A DNA stretch of 64,000 nucleotides, taken from contig NZ_BAXR01000003.1 of NCBI RefSeq assembly GCF_001310635.1, forward strand, positions 108,261-172,260, given 5' to 3'. Origin of the DNA: Bacillus sp. JCM 19034 (lineage in GTDB: Bacteria; Bacillota; Bacilli; Bacillales; Bacillaceae_D). The position numbers were made by a program, and so were the translations under genes. Under the pieces are notes generated by a model that saw only the letters and a list, made by a program, of their open reading frames with translations, was not told where the DNA came from and searched no databases. Shown here one piece after another: positions 55,837 to 64,000 of this stretch. How positions within the stretch are numbered: the stretch's first letter is position 1; each line of letters starts with the position of its first letter.

Positions 55837-56583
55837 ATGTCAAGAATGGTTATTTCATTAAATAAAGTCAGCTGGAAGCAGCAGCAAAAATTGATCGTCG
55901 ATGAGGTTTCTTGGAAGGTAGAAAAGGGAGAGCATTGGGTTATTTTAGGATTAAATGGTTCTGGCAAGACATCTATACTCAATATGATAACAGGATACGT
56001 ATGGCCTTCAAAAGGCAACATTCATGTGCTAGGACATGAGTATGGAAAAGTAAACATTCCCGAGTTAAGGAAATCAATCGGCTGGGTTAGTGCATCGTTA
56101 GACCAACAAGTAGCAAATCGGTTACACAATGTATTAGAAGTAGTCATAAGTGGTAAATTTGCTTCGATTGGTTTATACGAACAAACGACTGATGAAGATC
56201 GAAAAAAGGCACAACAATTGTTAAAAACATTGCGAATTGAGCAGTTATCGAATCAATTTTTTAACCAATTGTCTCAAGGAGAAAAACGGCGTGTTTTAAT
56301 TGCGAGAGCTTTAATGGCAAACCCTAAAATACTTATATTAGATGAACCTTGTAATGGTTTAGACCTTTATGCGAAGGAACAGCTTTTAGAAATGTTAAAG
56401 ATGTACGCAGAAGAAGAGAATGGCCCAACAATTATTTACGTTACGCATCACATTGAGGAAATGATTTCGTCTTTTACTCATGTTTTGCTAGTACGTGAAG
56501 GGAAAATTGTCGCAGCGGGAAAGAAACGCGATGTTCTAAATAATGAAACACTATCGAAAACATATAACTTCCTGTTGAACTAA
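55837..56583 (+). CDS. ylmA: ABC-type ATPase, YlmA-like
   Basis: A 248-residue ATPase. Motifs are Walker A GLNGSGKTS, signature QLSQGEKRRVLIARAL, Walker B KILILDEPCNGLDLYAKEQL and YVTHHIEEM. This is the YlmA/ModF-like branch, usually without a partner permease gene nearby, as here. The substrate or role is unknown; a soluble molybdate-type role has been suggested for relatives. It follows AAGGAAAGGGAA at ATG 55837. Confidence 0.8.
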   Translation: MSRMVISLNKVSWKQQQKLIVDEVSWKVEKGEHWVILGLNGSGKTSILNMITGYVWPSKGNIHVLGHEYGKVNIPELRKSIGWVSASLDQQVANRLHNVLEVVISGKFASIGLYEQTTDEDRKKAQQLLKTLRIEQLSNQFFNQLSQGEKRRVLIARALMANPKILILDEPCNGLDLYAKEQLLEMLKMYAEEENGPTIIYVTHHIEEMISSFTHVLLVREGKIVAAGKKRDVLNNETLSKTYNFLLN

Positions 56584-56705
56584 CATGGGAGCAGGATCGT
56601 CCCTGGATACATATTAAAGCATAAGCATTTCATTCGACCAGTCTCTGTGACGTTTTGTAAAATGATTTATATGCGATCACAGTTTTTAGAAATGAGGAGA
56701 TATGA

Positions 56706-57014
56706 TTGTTTAATGATTCATCGATGGATTGGAAAGATCTAGACCAAGATGAGTTTCGAATACTTGTTTATAAAACGATTTATGATTTAGAAAAACAAAA
56801 TGCAATACGAGTTTTACCTCAATTTTTACGACATGTGTACGAAGAGTTTCGTATGGTCGAAATGGCTAAGCAAATGGGTGTCTACCCAGCAACATCATCA
56901 ACGGTTGCGATAGCGGCTGAGCAATTAAAAATGCCGGTAGCGACCTATGAAGCGTTTTTAGATCAAGCTTGTACAAGAATTGAGCTTTTGTTACAAAAAG
57001 GAAAACATGAATAA
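56706..57014 (+). CDS. Hypothetical protein
   Basis: A 102-residue, mostly helical, soluble protein from TTG 56706 after GAGGAGATA. It has no membrane segment and few Cys (QACTRI). Segments such as FRILVYKTIYDLEKQNAIRV suggest an alpha-helical bundle. I do not recognise a family. It lies between a YlmA-type ATPase and a terminator and is probably its own unit. Confidence 0.6.
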   Translation: MFNDSSMDWKDLDQDEFRILVYKTIYDLEKQNAIRVLPQFLRHVYEEFRMVEMAKQMGVYPATSSTVAIAAEQLKMPVATYEAFLDQACTRIELLLQKGKHE

Positions 57015-57017
57015 GAT

Positions 57018-57062
57018 AAGAGCTGCTAAAGATTTAGATCTAATGCAGCTCTTTTGTTTTTA
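57018..57062 (+). terminator. Rho-independent terminator
   Basis: AAGAGCTGC pairs perfectly with GCAGCTCTT across an 18-base loop and is followed by TTGTTTTT. Confidence 0.75.
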
Positions 57063-57303
57063 TTGCTTTAAAAACGTGTAAGTTGAAGAGTTTATCTAGA
57101 CAGGTGAATTCAAATTTCGACGGTTAAATGTAATTTAATTGCTTTAAAAGTATTATGAATGAAAAGTTGAACGTATTAAACACAACAATAGAATGCTTTA
57201 AAATACGCTTTCACGTTTTTCTTACAGTCGAATAAAAGTAAAGTGAGTATTACATATTTAGTTATTTAACGTAAATACTATCGGAAGAAAGGAGATGAAG
57301 TCT

Positions 57304-57474
57304 TTGGATAAAGTAGATAAGCGAGCGGTTGAAAATGTATCTACGAAAACGTATCAACCGTCACATTATAAAAGCAATAATGATAGTGAAAAAGGGTTAG
57401 CTCTTACACATGAGCAGGTTTCAGATACATTTACAGAGGGTACTATTGAATATAAGAAGGAAAGAAATAAATGA
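57304..57474 (+). CDS. Small DUF4025-like protein (YozQ type)
   Basis: A 56-residue hydrophilic protein, too short for a usual length cut-off. TTG 57304 has AGAAAGGAG nine bases upstream; ATG 57295 is in frame but overlaps that site. QPSHYKSNNDSEKGLALTHE followed by QVSDTFTEGTIEY matches the pattern of DUF4025/YozQ proteins of Bacillus. Its stop overlaps the ATG at 57471 of the next frame (ATGA), so the two genes are coupled. Function unknown. Confidence 0.65.
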   Translation: MDKVDKRAVENVSTKTYQPSHYKSNNDSEKGLALTHEQVSDTFTEGTIEYKKERNK

Positions 57475-57491
57475 ATTGGGAGGGAAATGGA

Positions 57492-57794
57492 ATGTTTCAG
57501 AAGAGATCCAATAATGGGATTATAACTGGTTCAATTATAGGTGGAATAGTTGGTGCCGCTAGTGTCATGATGCTAACAACCGACATGGGGAAGCAAGTTG
57601 TAAAAAAAGTTAAACGAGCTTATCCTACAATATCCAATACTTTACTTGAGTTGGGTGATGAATGGAAGGAAGAAGTGGATGATATTGTTAAGCAATCGAA
57701 ACAACAATCGACTGCTAAAAGCAAAGAAGAATCATCGGATATTGGTTCATTAATCCAACAAGTGGTTGAACGTGATGAACAAGCATTGGAATAG
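57492..57794 (+). CDS. Small YtxH/GvpP-like membrane protein
   Basis: A 100-residue protein with one hydrophobic Gly/Ala segment near the N-terminus (GSIIGGIVGAASVMMLTT) and a charged helical tail (DDIVKQSKQQSTAKSKEE). This layout is typical of YtxH-type proteins. ATG 57492 follows GGGAGGG at seven bases; ATG 57471 is a possible coupled start. Function unknown, often stress-related in relatives. Confidence 0.6.
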   Translation: MFQKRSNNGIITGSIIGGIVGAASVMMLTTDMGKQVVKKVKRAYPTISNTLLELGDEWKEEVDDIVKQSKQQSTAKSKEESSDIGSLIQQVVERDEQALE

Positions 57795-57928
57795 TTTTAT
57801 TTAGAGGTGAGGTCAAATGATTCTCACTTCTTTTTTTACTATGTAAGAGGTAAAAACGTTTTTATGTTTGTTGTTTACGTTCTATGTTAAAATGTACTAT
57901 CGAGATTTTTACATAGAAGGTGAGAATA

Positions 57929-59015
57929 ATGTTTGAGGTTCGGTGGCAATTATTTCTAAATTCTTTAAAACGTATCGAATGGTACGATATTGGAATTGCA
58001 TTGCTTATTTTTATCATATTTTTGATTTTTAGAAAAATTTTTACAAAGTATATTTTTAAAATAGTATTATTATTATTAAAAAAACACCGACACCGTTATT
58101 TTCTAATTTGTTACTATCATTTGAAAAACCGTTACGAGTGTTTTGGGTTGTTTTAGGTACGTACTTAGCACTTATGTATTTACCATTTCATATTACAACG
58201 GTTGAGTTTGTCGCAACTGTTTACAAAACGATTATTATCATATTAGCTGGCTGGGGGATTTATAATTATACATCGGAACATTCATTATCACTTGTGAAAA
58301 TCATTAGTAAAATTGAAGATGATGATGATAGTATGCTCATTCCTTTTGTTTCAAAAATTTTACAAGGAGTAGTTCTTGCACTTATCCTCTTGGCTGTTCT
58401 TAGTGAATGGATTGATATAAGTGGATTTATAGCTGGACTAGGACTCGGTGGCTTAGCGTTTGCATTAGCAGCCCAAGACACGATAGGCAACTTCTTTGGT
58501 GGTGTAATTATTATAACGGAGAAGCCTTTTAAAAAGGAGAATGGATTCAAACACCAACCGTCGAGGGTACAGTTGAAGATATAACATTTCGTAGTACACG
58601 AATCCGGACATTTGCTGATTCAGTTGTAACCATTCCTAATTCAACGCTCGCTAATGAGCCGATTACGAATTGGTCTAAAATGGGGAAACGACGAATTACG
58701 TTTAATTTAGGTGTTACTTATTCTACTCCTAAAGAAAAGCTAAAGCGATGTGTTCAAAAAATAGAGCAACTATTATATGGCCATGAACAAGTAGATAAGG
58801 AATTAATAATTGTCCGTTTTAACGAATTTAATGATTCAAGTCTAGATATATTTATATATTTCTTTACGAAGTCAATTGTCTGGGTCGAGTGGTTTGAGAC
58901 TAAAGAAGATATTAACTTTAAGATCATGAATATTTTAAAAGAAGAAGGGGTATCAGTTGCATTTCCATCAAGAAGCATTTATGTAGAAAAGGCTGAAGAA
59001 GAAAACATTGAATAG
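57929..59015 (+). CDS. Small-conductance mechanosensitive channel, MscS family (two apparent frameshifts)
   Basis: About 363 residues. The pore region is clear: ISGFIAGLGLGGLAFALAAQ and DTIGNFFGGVIIITEKPFKK. A run of seven A at 58078-58084 (eight needed) splits the N-terminus, and A5 at 58531-58535 (six needed) splits the beta domain. Restored reading is KKTPTPLFSNLLLSFEKPLR and then KGEWIQTPTVEGTVEDITF, TRIRTFADSVVTIPNSTLAN. ATG 57929 follows AGAAGGTGAG. It protects the cell in hypo-osmotic shock. Confidence 0.85.
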
Positions 59016-59057
59016 AAAATGGGTTTGTCTCTAATTGGACAAACCTCAGAACTAGAC

Positions 59058-59094
59058 AAAACGCCATTGAGAAGTTGATTCTCAATGGCGTTTT
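59058..59094. terminator. Bidirectional terminator after MscS
   Basis: AAAACGCCATTGAGAA pairs perfectly with TTCTCAATGGCGTTTT; T tracts exist on both strands. Confidence 0.85.
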
Positions 59095-59098
59095 AACG

Positions 59099-59387
59099 TT
59101 ATTTCTTCTGTTTTCTCCAGTGCCAGTTGGCTAATTTTTTTAGGTTCATTGCAGCAAAAACAAGCATCGCTTGCACTGAATTTTTTTCCCAATCCTTTCT
59201 GGTTTGTCCAACGCAAACCATGCTTTTGTTTCAGATTAGCAAAGACGCGTTCAATTGTTTCTTTACGCTTTGCATAAATCTCTTTATTTATATCTGTATG
59301 TCGTAGTTCGGCTTCATCCAAAGCACCTTGCCAATGATTTTTACTCTTGGACGTCCTAGTCAGAAGAATAAAGTTCTTTAACTTCAT
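59099..59387 (-). pseudogene. IS1182-family transposase, C-terminal fragment
   Basis: KRKETIERVFANLKQKHGLR followed by W-T-x-x-K-G-L is the C-terminal motif of IS1182/IS1380-type DDE transposases (the E of the triad lies in IERVF). Changing the run of seven bases at 59181-59187 by one (minus strand) restores NSVQAMLVFAAMNLKKLANW and a normal end at 59099. The N-terminal two thirds of the transposase are absent, so this is a relic. Confidence 0.75.
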
Positions 59388-59408
59388 CGCCTGATCTAAT
59401 TTACTAAC

Positions 59409-59447
59409 AAGATGGTCTTTTTGGAACTAGCTTTTCAATCCAGACCA
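59409..59447. repeat. Inverted repeat beside the transposase relic
   Basis: AGATGGTCT and AGACCATCT lie about 20 bases apart. They may be a hairpin within the IS relic or its flank; I cannot assign it to an IS end. Confidence 0.35.
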
Positions 59448-59581
59448 TCTCCATTTGCAACCGCTTATCTTACTACTTTTTTGACATCATTGTCGGTCCA
59501 CTCCTGTCCCTATTTTTCACTTTTATTATAGAAAAAATAGGACTTAGTCTCTTATTTGATTTGGCTCTAGACATAGCGGAC

Positions 59582-59682
59582 GGGATGGGAGGGCCGACTC
59601 CTTCCGGAGGAAAGGGCAGGATGAAATCCACCGCCGTGCCGGTTAGTTCAACGCCCTCCTGCCCAAAGCGTGCCCCCATCCC
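59582..59682. repeat. Dispersed Bacillaceae-type intergenic repeat, copy B
   Basis: This copy keeps its full fold: outer stem GGGATGGG (59582-59589) with CCCATCCC (59675-59682), inner stem GGGCAGG (59614-59620) with CCTGCCC (59658-59664), and a small hairpin CTCC/GGAG (59598-59609). About 85% identical to copy A at 16635-16736 by eye. It lies directly between the transposase relic and the cut-off start of the BCCT fragment. No coding role is visible. Confidence 0.78.
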
Positions 59683-59721
59683 GGTAGCCTGGTCGGAGGA
59701 CGATTTCCTGGCAAAAAAATC

Positions 59722-60246
59722 TTCTATTGGGCTTGGTGGATATCGTGGTCTCCATTTGTGGGTATGTTTATTGCACGAGTTTCGAGAGGGCGAACGGTAA
59801 GAGAATTTGCATTTGCTGTACTTATTGTACCTTCTCTAGTTTGTGCATTTTGGTTCGCTGTCTTTGGTGGGACAGGCATATATCTCGAATTAGTCGAAGG
59901 ATTAGCTGTGTCAAGTAACAGTTTAGAAACAGCACTCTTTTATGTATATGAACAGTTGCCAGGTGGAGCTATTTTGTCGGTTGTAACGGTATTGCTTATT
60001 ACAACGTTCTTTCTTACTTCTGCTGACTCTGCGACCTTTGTATTAGGAATGCAAACGACAAATGTTGATATAAATCCTCAGACATTTATTAAAGTATCAT
60101 GGGGAATAATATTAGCAGCTTCTGCCGTCGTATTAATGGCATCTGGTGGGTTAAATGCTTTACAAACAGCGATTATTGTAAGTGCCTTTCCACTTACGTT
60201 AATACTTCTTCTCATGAGTATCGTAAAGCATTTAAATCTGAAATGA
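59722..60246 (+). pseudogene. BCCT-family glycine betaine/choline transporter, 3' fragment
   Basis: 175 codons open from about 59722: FYWAWWISWSPFVGMFIARV, SRGRTVREFAFAVLIVPSLV and FLTSADSATFVLGMQT are the conserved C-terminal half of OpuD/BetT-type transporters, including the W-W-x-x-W-x-P-F signature. The first ~300 residues are missing: coding similarity stops where repeat copy B and its flank begin. The remaining frame itself is undamaged, which suggests a recent deletion. It cannot work as a transporter. Confidence 0.82.
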
Positions 60247-60382
60247 AAGCAAAAGAAACAAAATGATAAGTTTCGCTTATTTTCGCGTGCCGGAGTGTTT
60301 TTTGTTTAATCACGAATAAAGGTGGGAATGGATACATATATAAGAAAATATATGGATAAGCACACTTTATGAGGTGAATGAA

Positions 60383-60934
60383 ATGAAAGTAGTCAAATTG
60401 CTACTATTTAGTAGCCTATTATTCATAATGGCAAGTTGTGGACAAGTGTCAATTGAACTGAATGAGCAGGCAAATGCTGCTGTTAAATTGCATACTGAGT
60501 TAAGTGAAAAAGAAGTTGAGGAATTAAATGAATCGGAAATTTTAACGTTTGATTGGATTGAAAAAGGCTACAGTGGGATCTTTGCTCCAACAAATGATCA
60601 ACTTGGTGAAACGTACGATGCGATTATAAAACGTGAAGGAGAGCCTATTGAAACTGGGTATTATGAAGGTGGAGTTTACTTACAATACGGGGAAGTCACA
60701 TATTTTATTAATCCTGAAACAAATAAAAGCGTTGCAATTGCCCTTCAAATTGAGGATCAAGGATTAACTCATAAAGAGATGAAAAAGGCTCTTGGAACAC
60801 CAGATATTAGTGAAATGAATGAAATGGACGGTTATTGGATGTTTTGTTACGATTTAAATGAGTATCAATTAATGTTCGAGGCAAAATCAGAAAAAGATAC
60901 AATAGAGTATGTTTGGTTACGAGAAATTTTATAG
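60383..60934 (+). CDS. Lipoprotein, DUF4309/YjgB-like
   Basis: A 183-residue exported lipoprotein with lipobox IMASCGQ (Cys at residue 17). The mature chain includes FAPTNDQLGETYDAIIKREG and YYEGGVYLQYGEVTYFINPE, resembling the DUF4309 repeat found in YjgB-type proteins. ATG 60383 follows GAGGTG. Function unknown. A terminator follows. Confidence 0.6.
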   Translation: MKVVKLLLFSSLLFIMASCGQVSIELNEQANAAVKLHTELSEKEVEELNESEILTFDWIEKGYSGIFAPTNDQLGETYDAIIKREGEPIETGYYEGGVYLQYGEVTYFINPETNKSVAIALQIEDQGLTHKEMKKALGTPDISEMNEMDGYWMFCYDLNEYQLMFEAKSEKDTIEYVWLREIL

Positions 60935-60946
60935 TCATTACTAGTT

Positions 60947-60987
60947 AGAGGAATCTTAATGGGTGTTAGGATTTCTCTTATTTTTTA
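60947..60987 (+). terminator. Rho-independent terminator
   Basis: AGAGGAATCTTAA pairs with TTAGGATTTCTCT (mismatches allowed), followed by TATTTTTT. Confidence 0.7.
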
Positions 60988-61020
60988 ACCAAAATGAAAA
61001 TCTTAATGGCAGCTAACAAA

Positions 61021-61044
61021 AACGTAAGGCGTTTTTCTTACGTT
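61021..61044 (+). promoter_or_regulatory. Inverted repeat in the dapH promoter region
   Basis: AACGTAAG and CTTACGTT form a perfect 8-bp dyad 66 bases before dapH. It could be an operator; its regulator is unknown. Confidence 0.4.
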
Positions 61045-61109
61045 ATGATTGCATTTTTAATGTTAAATCATTATCATTATGGAGAGATTGTTAATTAGGA
61101 GGATATAAA

Positions 61110-61832
61110 ATGAAAATGATGGATGCTAACGAGATAATTCAATTTATCTCACAAAGTGAAAAGAAAACACCAGTAAAGGTACATATTAAAGGACAGCTTG
61201 ATGCAATTGATTTTGGTACAGATACAAAAGCTTTTATTACAGGTAATGTTGGTGTTCTTTTTGGAGAATGGAGCCAAATTGAATCACTGTTAAAAGAAAA
61301 TGAGCAATTAATAGAAGATTATGTTGTTGAAAACGATCGTCGCAATTCAGCGATTCCACTACTTGATATGAAAAATATTCAAGCACGTATTGAGCCAGGT
61401 GCAATCATCCGTGATCAAGTGGAGATCGGTAAAAATGCAGTCATTATGATGGGAGCGAGCATTAATATTGGTTCTGTTATTGGTGAAGGTACGATGATTG
61501 ATATGAATGTTGTAATGGGTGGACGAGCTACTGTTGGTAAGAACTGTCACATTGGGGCGGGATCAGTACTAGCTGGAGTTATTGAACCTCCTTCTGCCAA
61601 GCCAGTTATCGTTGAAGATGATGTGGTAATCGGTGCAAATTGTGTTATTTTAGAAGGAGTTACTGTTGGAGCTGGTGCGGTTGTAGCTGCAGGGGCAGTT
61701 GTAACCGAAGATGTTCCTCCGAATACGGTCGTTGCTGGTACACCAGCTCGAGTTATTAAAGAAATCGATGAAAAGACAAAAGGTAAAACAGAAATTAAGC
61801 AGGAACTTCGTCGTTTAAACGAAGACGACTAA
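61110..61832 (+). CDS. dapH: Tetrahydrodipicolinate N-acetyltransferase
   Basis: A 240-residue left-handed beta-helix acetyltransferase, first step of the acetylase branch of lysine/DAP synthesis. [20 protein letters not shown] and FGEWSQIE match the B. subtilis protein closely, as do hexapeptide repeats such as [20 protein letters not shown] and [21 protein letters not shown] 61110 follows AGGAGGAT. The pathway supplies meso-DAP for the wall and lysine. It heads a dapH-aminotransferase-dapL cluster. Confidence 0.94.
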   Translation: MKMMDANEIIQFISQSEKKTPVKVHIKGQLDAIDFGTDTKAFITGNVGVLFGEWSQIESLLKENEQLIEDYVVENDRRNSAIPLLDMKNIQARIEPGAIIRDQVEIGKNAVIMMGASINIGSVIGEGTMIDMNVVMGGRATVGKNCHIGAGSVLAGVIEPPSAKPVIVEDDVVIGANCVILEGVTVGAGAVVAAGAVVTEDVPPNTVVAGTPARVIKEIDEKTKGKTEIKQELRRLNEDD

Positions 61833-61842
61833 GGGTGTTCAA

Positions 61843-61879
61843 GAAAAGTGGCTTTGTCGAATTCGGCAAAGCTCTTTTC
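61843..61879 (+). terminator. Intercistronic hairpin between dapH and the aminotransferase gene
   Basis: GAAAAG and GGCTTTG pair with CAAAGC and CTTTTC around a CGAATTCG core. No free T run follows, so it is likely partial. Confidence 0.5.
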
Positions 61880-61923
61880 AACTATCAAAGTTTTCAATTA
61901 AGTATGGAAAGCAGGGGATGTCG

Positions 61924-63132
61924 TTGTCTACAAATTGGATAGAACGTGATCAACAAGCCATATTATCTACATATGGGCGACTTCCAATTGTCGTTAATCG
62001 TGGTGAAGGAAACTATCTATTTGATGAAGAGGATCGTAAGTATTTAGATTTGTTTACAGGTTTAGCTGTAAATATTTTAGGTCATTCGCATCCAACCGTG
62101 CTTGCTGCGTTACAAGAACAAGCACAGAGATATTTGCATATTTCAAATTATTTCTATAATAAGCCAGCTATCGCTTTAGCAGAGAAACTCATTAAGCTTT
62201 CTATTAACGGGAAGGTATTTTTTACCAATTCTGGTGCTGAAGCTACAGAAGCTACTTTAAAGATTATTCATAAATGGACGAAAAAGAATGATCATAATAA
62301 AAGTGGTGTGATTGTCTTAAAAAACAGCTTTCATGGACGTACATTAGGTGCATTAAAGCTAACAAGGCAAGCTGGCGTATATCAGGATTTTCCTGTCACA
62401 TCTATGCCAGTATATGAAGTTGAAGCAAATAATTATGACGCGTTAAAAACGGTGTTTGAAGAGAAGCAGCCAGCAGCAGTCATTGTTGAGCCAGTTCTTG
62501 GATCTGGGGGAATTGTGACGCTAACAAAGGAATATTTACAACAAATCGAATCTCTTTGCAAAGAGTATGAGGCACTTTGTTGTATGGATGAAATTCAAAC
62601 AGGAGTCGGTAGAACTGGTCGTTTCTTCGCTTATGAGCATGCAGAAATTACACCTGATATGATTTTATTTGCTAAAGGAATAGGTGGAGGTCTTCCATTA
62701 GGTGGTGTTATTGTAGCAGAGAAACATACTAGTTTGTTACAGCCTGGTGACCATGGAACAACATTTGCCCCGTCACCATTAAGTGCTGCATTAGGTAATG
62801 CGGTTATTGATGTTTTAATTGAACAAGGACAAATGGAAATAGGGACGAGCGTCGCAAATGAACTAGAGCATAATCTGTGTCAACTAAAGAAGAAATATCA
62901 TGATCTCATAAGCGGTATCCGTGGAATGGGGATGATGATTGGTGTAGTCATGAACATGCAGCCAGTAGAAGTGAAACAGATCCAAACGAATCTGCTCCAA
63001 CAAGGAATAATGGTAGATGTAACACAACAAACAATTATCAGGTTATTACCACCGATGACTTTAACAATGGTAGAAGTTCAACAATTTATTAAGAAATTTG
63101 AATTAGAACTTTTACGGATAAGGGGCACGTAA
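61924..63132 (+). CDS. Class III (ArgD-like) aminotransferase in the dap cluster
   Basis: About 402 residues, a PLP-dependent fold-type I class III aminotransferase. Motifs: FTNSGAEATEATLKI, SFHGRTLGALKLT, MDEIQTGVGRTGRFFAYEH (Asp that binds PLP) and LFAKGIGGGLPLGGVIVAE (Lys that binds PLP). Overall it looks like acetylornithine aminotransferase ArgD. TTG 61924 is favoured because AGGGG lies six bases upstream; ATG 61918 is too close to it. Its place between dapH and dapL points to N-acetyl-LL-diaminopimelate aminotransferase activity, by inference. Arginine genes are not nearby. Confidence 0.82.
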   Translation: MSTNWIERDQQAILSTYGRLPIVVNRGEGNYLFDEEDRKYLDLFTGLAVNILGHSHPTVLAALQEQAQRYLHISNYFYNKPAIALAEKLIKLSINGKVFFTNSGAEATEATLKIIHKWTKKNDHNKSGVIVLKNSFHGRTLGALKLTRQAGVYQDFPVTSMPVYEVEANNYDALKTVFEEKQPAAVIVEPVLGSGGIVTLTKEYLQQIESLCKEYEALCCMDEIQTGVGRTGRFFAYEHAEITPDMILFAKGIGGGLPLGGVIVAEKHTSLLQPGDHGTTFAPSPLSAALGNAVIDVLIEQGQMEIGTSVANELEHNLCQLKKKYHDLISGIRGMGMMIGVVMNMQPVEVKQIQTNLLQQGIMVDVTQQTIIRLLPPMTLTMVEVQQFIKKFELELLRIRGT

Positions 63133-63135
63133 AAT

Positions 63136-64000
63136 ATGTTAGATGAAAAAGAGTTGATACAAATCCGTCGAGAACTTCACCAAATTCCTGAACTTGGCTT
63201 CCAAGAAGTAAAAACACAGCAATTTTTATTGGAGCAAATTCATCAGCTTCCGCAAACATTTTTGACAATCGAAACATGGCGGACTGGAGTTTTTGTTCAT
63301 GTTTTAGGAAAAAATGCAAACAGGACGATAGCTTATAGAGCTGATATGGATGGATTACCAATTGAGGAGCAAACAACGTATGAGTTTAAGTCAAAGCATG
63401 TTGGCCATATGCATGCTTGTGGGCATGATCTTCATATGACAATAGCCCTTGGTGTGTTAGCTTATTTTGCGGTAAATCAACCTTCGTGTAATTTATTATT
63501 TATTTTTCAACCAGCTGAAGAAGGACCGGGTGCTGCTAAAGAGATGCTTCAATTACCTCAATTACAAAAATGGAAGCCCAATTCAATTATTGCCCTACAT
63601 ATAGCCCCTGATTATCCAGTCGGCTCAATTGCAATTAAACCTGGACTGTTATTTGCTAATACCTCCGAACTGTTTATAACATTAAGTGGAAAAGGTGGGC
63701 ATGCTGCTTATCCACATACAGCCAATGATATGGTTGTAGCTTCTAGCCATCTTGTTACACAGTTACAATCAGTTGTTGCCCGTAATATCGATCCTCTAGA
63801 TGCTGGAGTTGTGACGATTGGCGTTATTAAAGGAGGTACGAAACAAAATATAATTGCTGAACAAGCGGTCATTGAAGGGACAATACGAACACGTTCGATT
63901 GAAACAATGAATCGTATTAAGGAACGTATAGAGGCACTTGTACAAGGAATTGAGGCTGGATTTGAATGTCAGGCGGTAATAGATTATGGAGCAAATTACT
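63136..64000 (+). CDS. dapL: N-acetyldiaminopimelate deacetylase, cut by window edge
   Basis: 288 codons visible of a protein of about 375. An M20-family deacetylase: opening [19 protein letters not shown], metal motifs [12 protein letters not shown] and [28 protein letters not shown] and the dimerisation-domain [19 protein letters not shown] 63136 is three bases after the aminotransferase stop. It releases LL-DAP from the acetylated intermediate, so dapH, the aminotransferase and dapL would give the three acetylase-branch steps in one transcript. Confidence 0.92.
   Translation, partial: MLDEKELIQIRRELHQIPELGFQEVKTQQFLLEQIHQLPQTFLTIETWRTGVFVHVLGKNANRTIAYRADMDGLPIEEQTTYEFKSKHVGHMHACGHDLHMTIALGVLAYFAVNQPSCNLLFIFQPAEEGPGAAKEMLQLPQLQKWKPNSIIALHIAPDYPVGSIAIKPGLLFANTSELFITLSGKGGHAAYPHTANDMVVASSHLVTQLQSVVARNIDPLDAGVVTIGVIKGGTKQNIIAEQAVIEGTIRTRSIETMNRIKERIEALVQGIEAGFECQAVIDYGANY

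Noticed and set aside
59561-59800. Open reading frame across repeat copy B
   Set aside because: It reads through the GC-rich structured repeat, has no family features and no ribosome site.
61066-61085. Fur-box-like AATCATTATCATTAT before dapH
   Set aside because: It matches only part of the Fur dyad, and AT-rich direct repeats arise often here. Iron control of dapH has no support.
61110-61120. Lysine riboswitch (L-box) expected before a DAP gene
   Set aside because: The 175-base upstream region is too short and lacks L-box elements; only a small 8-bp dyad is present.

Overview
The window looks like the chromosome of a low-GC Gram-positive bacterium of the Bacillaceae, probably an alkaliphilic or halotolerant Bacillus relative (Alkalihalobacillus/Halalkalibacter type). 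The reasons are strong AGGAGG ribosome sites with many TTG/GTG starts, CcpN-YqfL, GlpP-GlpD, LutABC, Zur- and cre-type operators like those of Bacillus, DapH/DapL lysine synthesis, and a GH5 cellulase with an acidic linker and a sortase signal. This is inference from gene content; no rRNA is present.

Layout. 1-2.8 kb: AraC-type regulator (cut by the left edge) divergent from a GPH-family sugar symporter. 2.9-5.2 kb: decayed TetR gene behind an intact palindromic operator, then a DrrAB-type ABC exporter. 5.6-16.5 kb: one long co-directional cluster that looks like a catabolic operon for a nitrogen-rich ring compound: ring-opening amidohydrolase (cyanuric acid amidohydrolase/barbiturase family), cytosine-deaminase-like amidohydrolase, NitT/TauT-type ABC importer, cysteine hydrolase (biuret hydrolase/RutB-like), PucR regulator, amidase, FAH-family hydrolase, YwrD-like gamma-glutamyltransferase. 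17-20.8 kb: two-component system, YugP-type peptidase, small membrane proteins. 21.5-27.3 kb: arabino-oligosaccharide importer and GH51 arabinofuranosidase with AraR- and CcpA-like sites. 27.4-32.2 kb: a zinc-starvation locus with three near-identical Zur boxes driving SufU plus a COG0523 GTPase, a YciC/ZagA-type GTPase, and a second COG0523 GTPase followed by a dCTP deaminase. 32.3-45 kb: chemoreceptor, MFS transporter, lipoprotein, L-lactate permease, DUF2243-CtaG, CcpN-YqfL, GlpP-GlpD, glycosyltransferase. 45-52.6 kb: wall-anchored cellulase, then rhamnose genes rhaEW-rhaB-rhaA. 52.8-57 kb: lutABC, YlmA-type ATPase. 57-60.9 kb: small proteins, MscS channel, and a scar of IS1182-type transposase, dispersed repeat and truncated BCCT transporter. 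61-64 kb: dapH, an ArgD-like aminotransferase, dapL (cut by the right edge).

Quality warning. At least 26 apparent single-step frameshifts break 18 otherwise well-conserved genes. Most are one missing base, and four occur where a run of eight A is needed but seven are present. The simplest reading is uncorrected homopolymer errors, so these genes are annotated across their full conserved span as probably intact. The TetR gene, the IS1182 fragment and the BCCT fragment carry further damage and look truly decayed.

The most interesting systems are (1) the zinc-starvation locus, which couples a zinc-independent dCTP deaminase and a SufU paralogue to COG0523 metallochaperones, and (2) the 11-kb ring-degradation operon with a hairpin that appears to hide its first ribosome-binding site.
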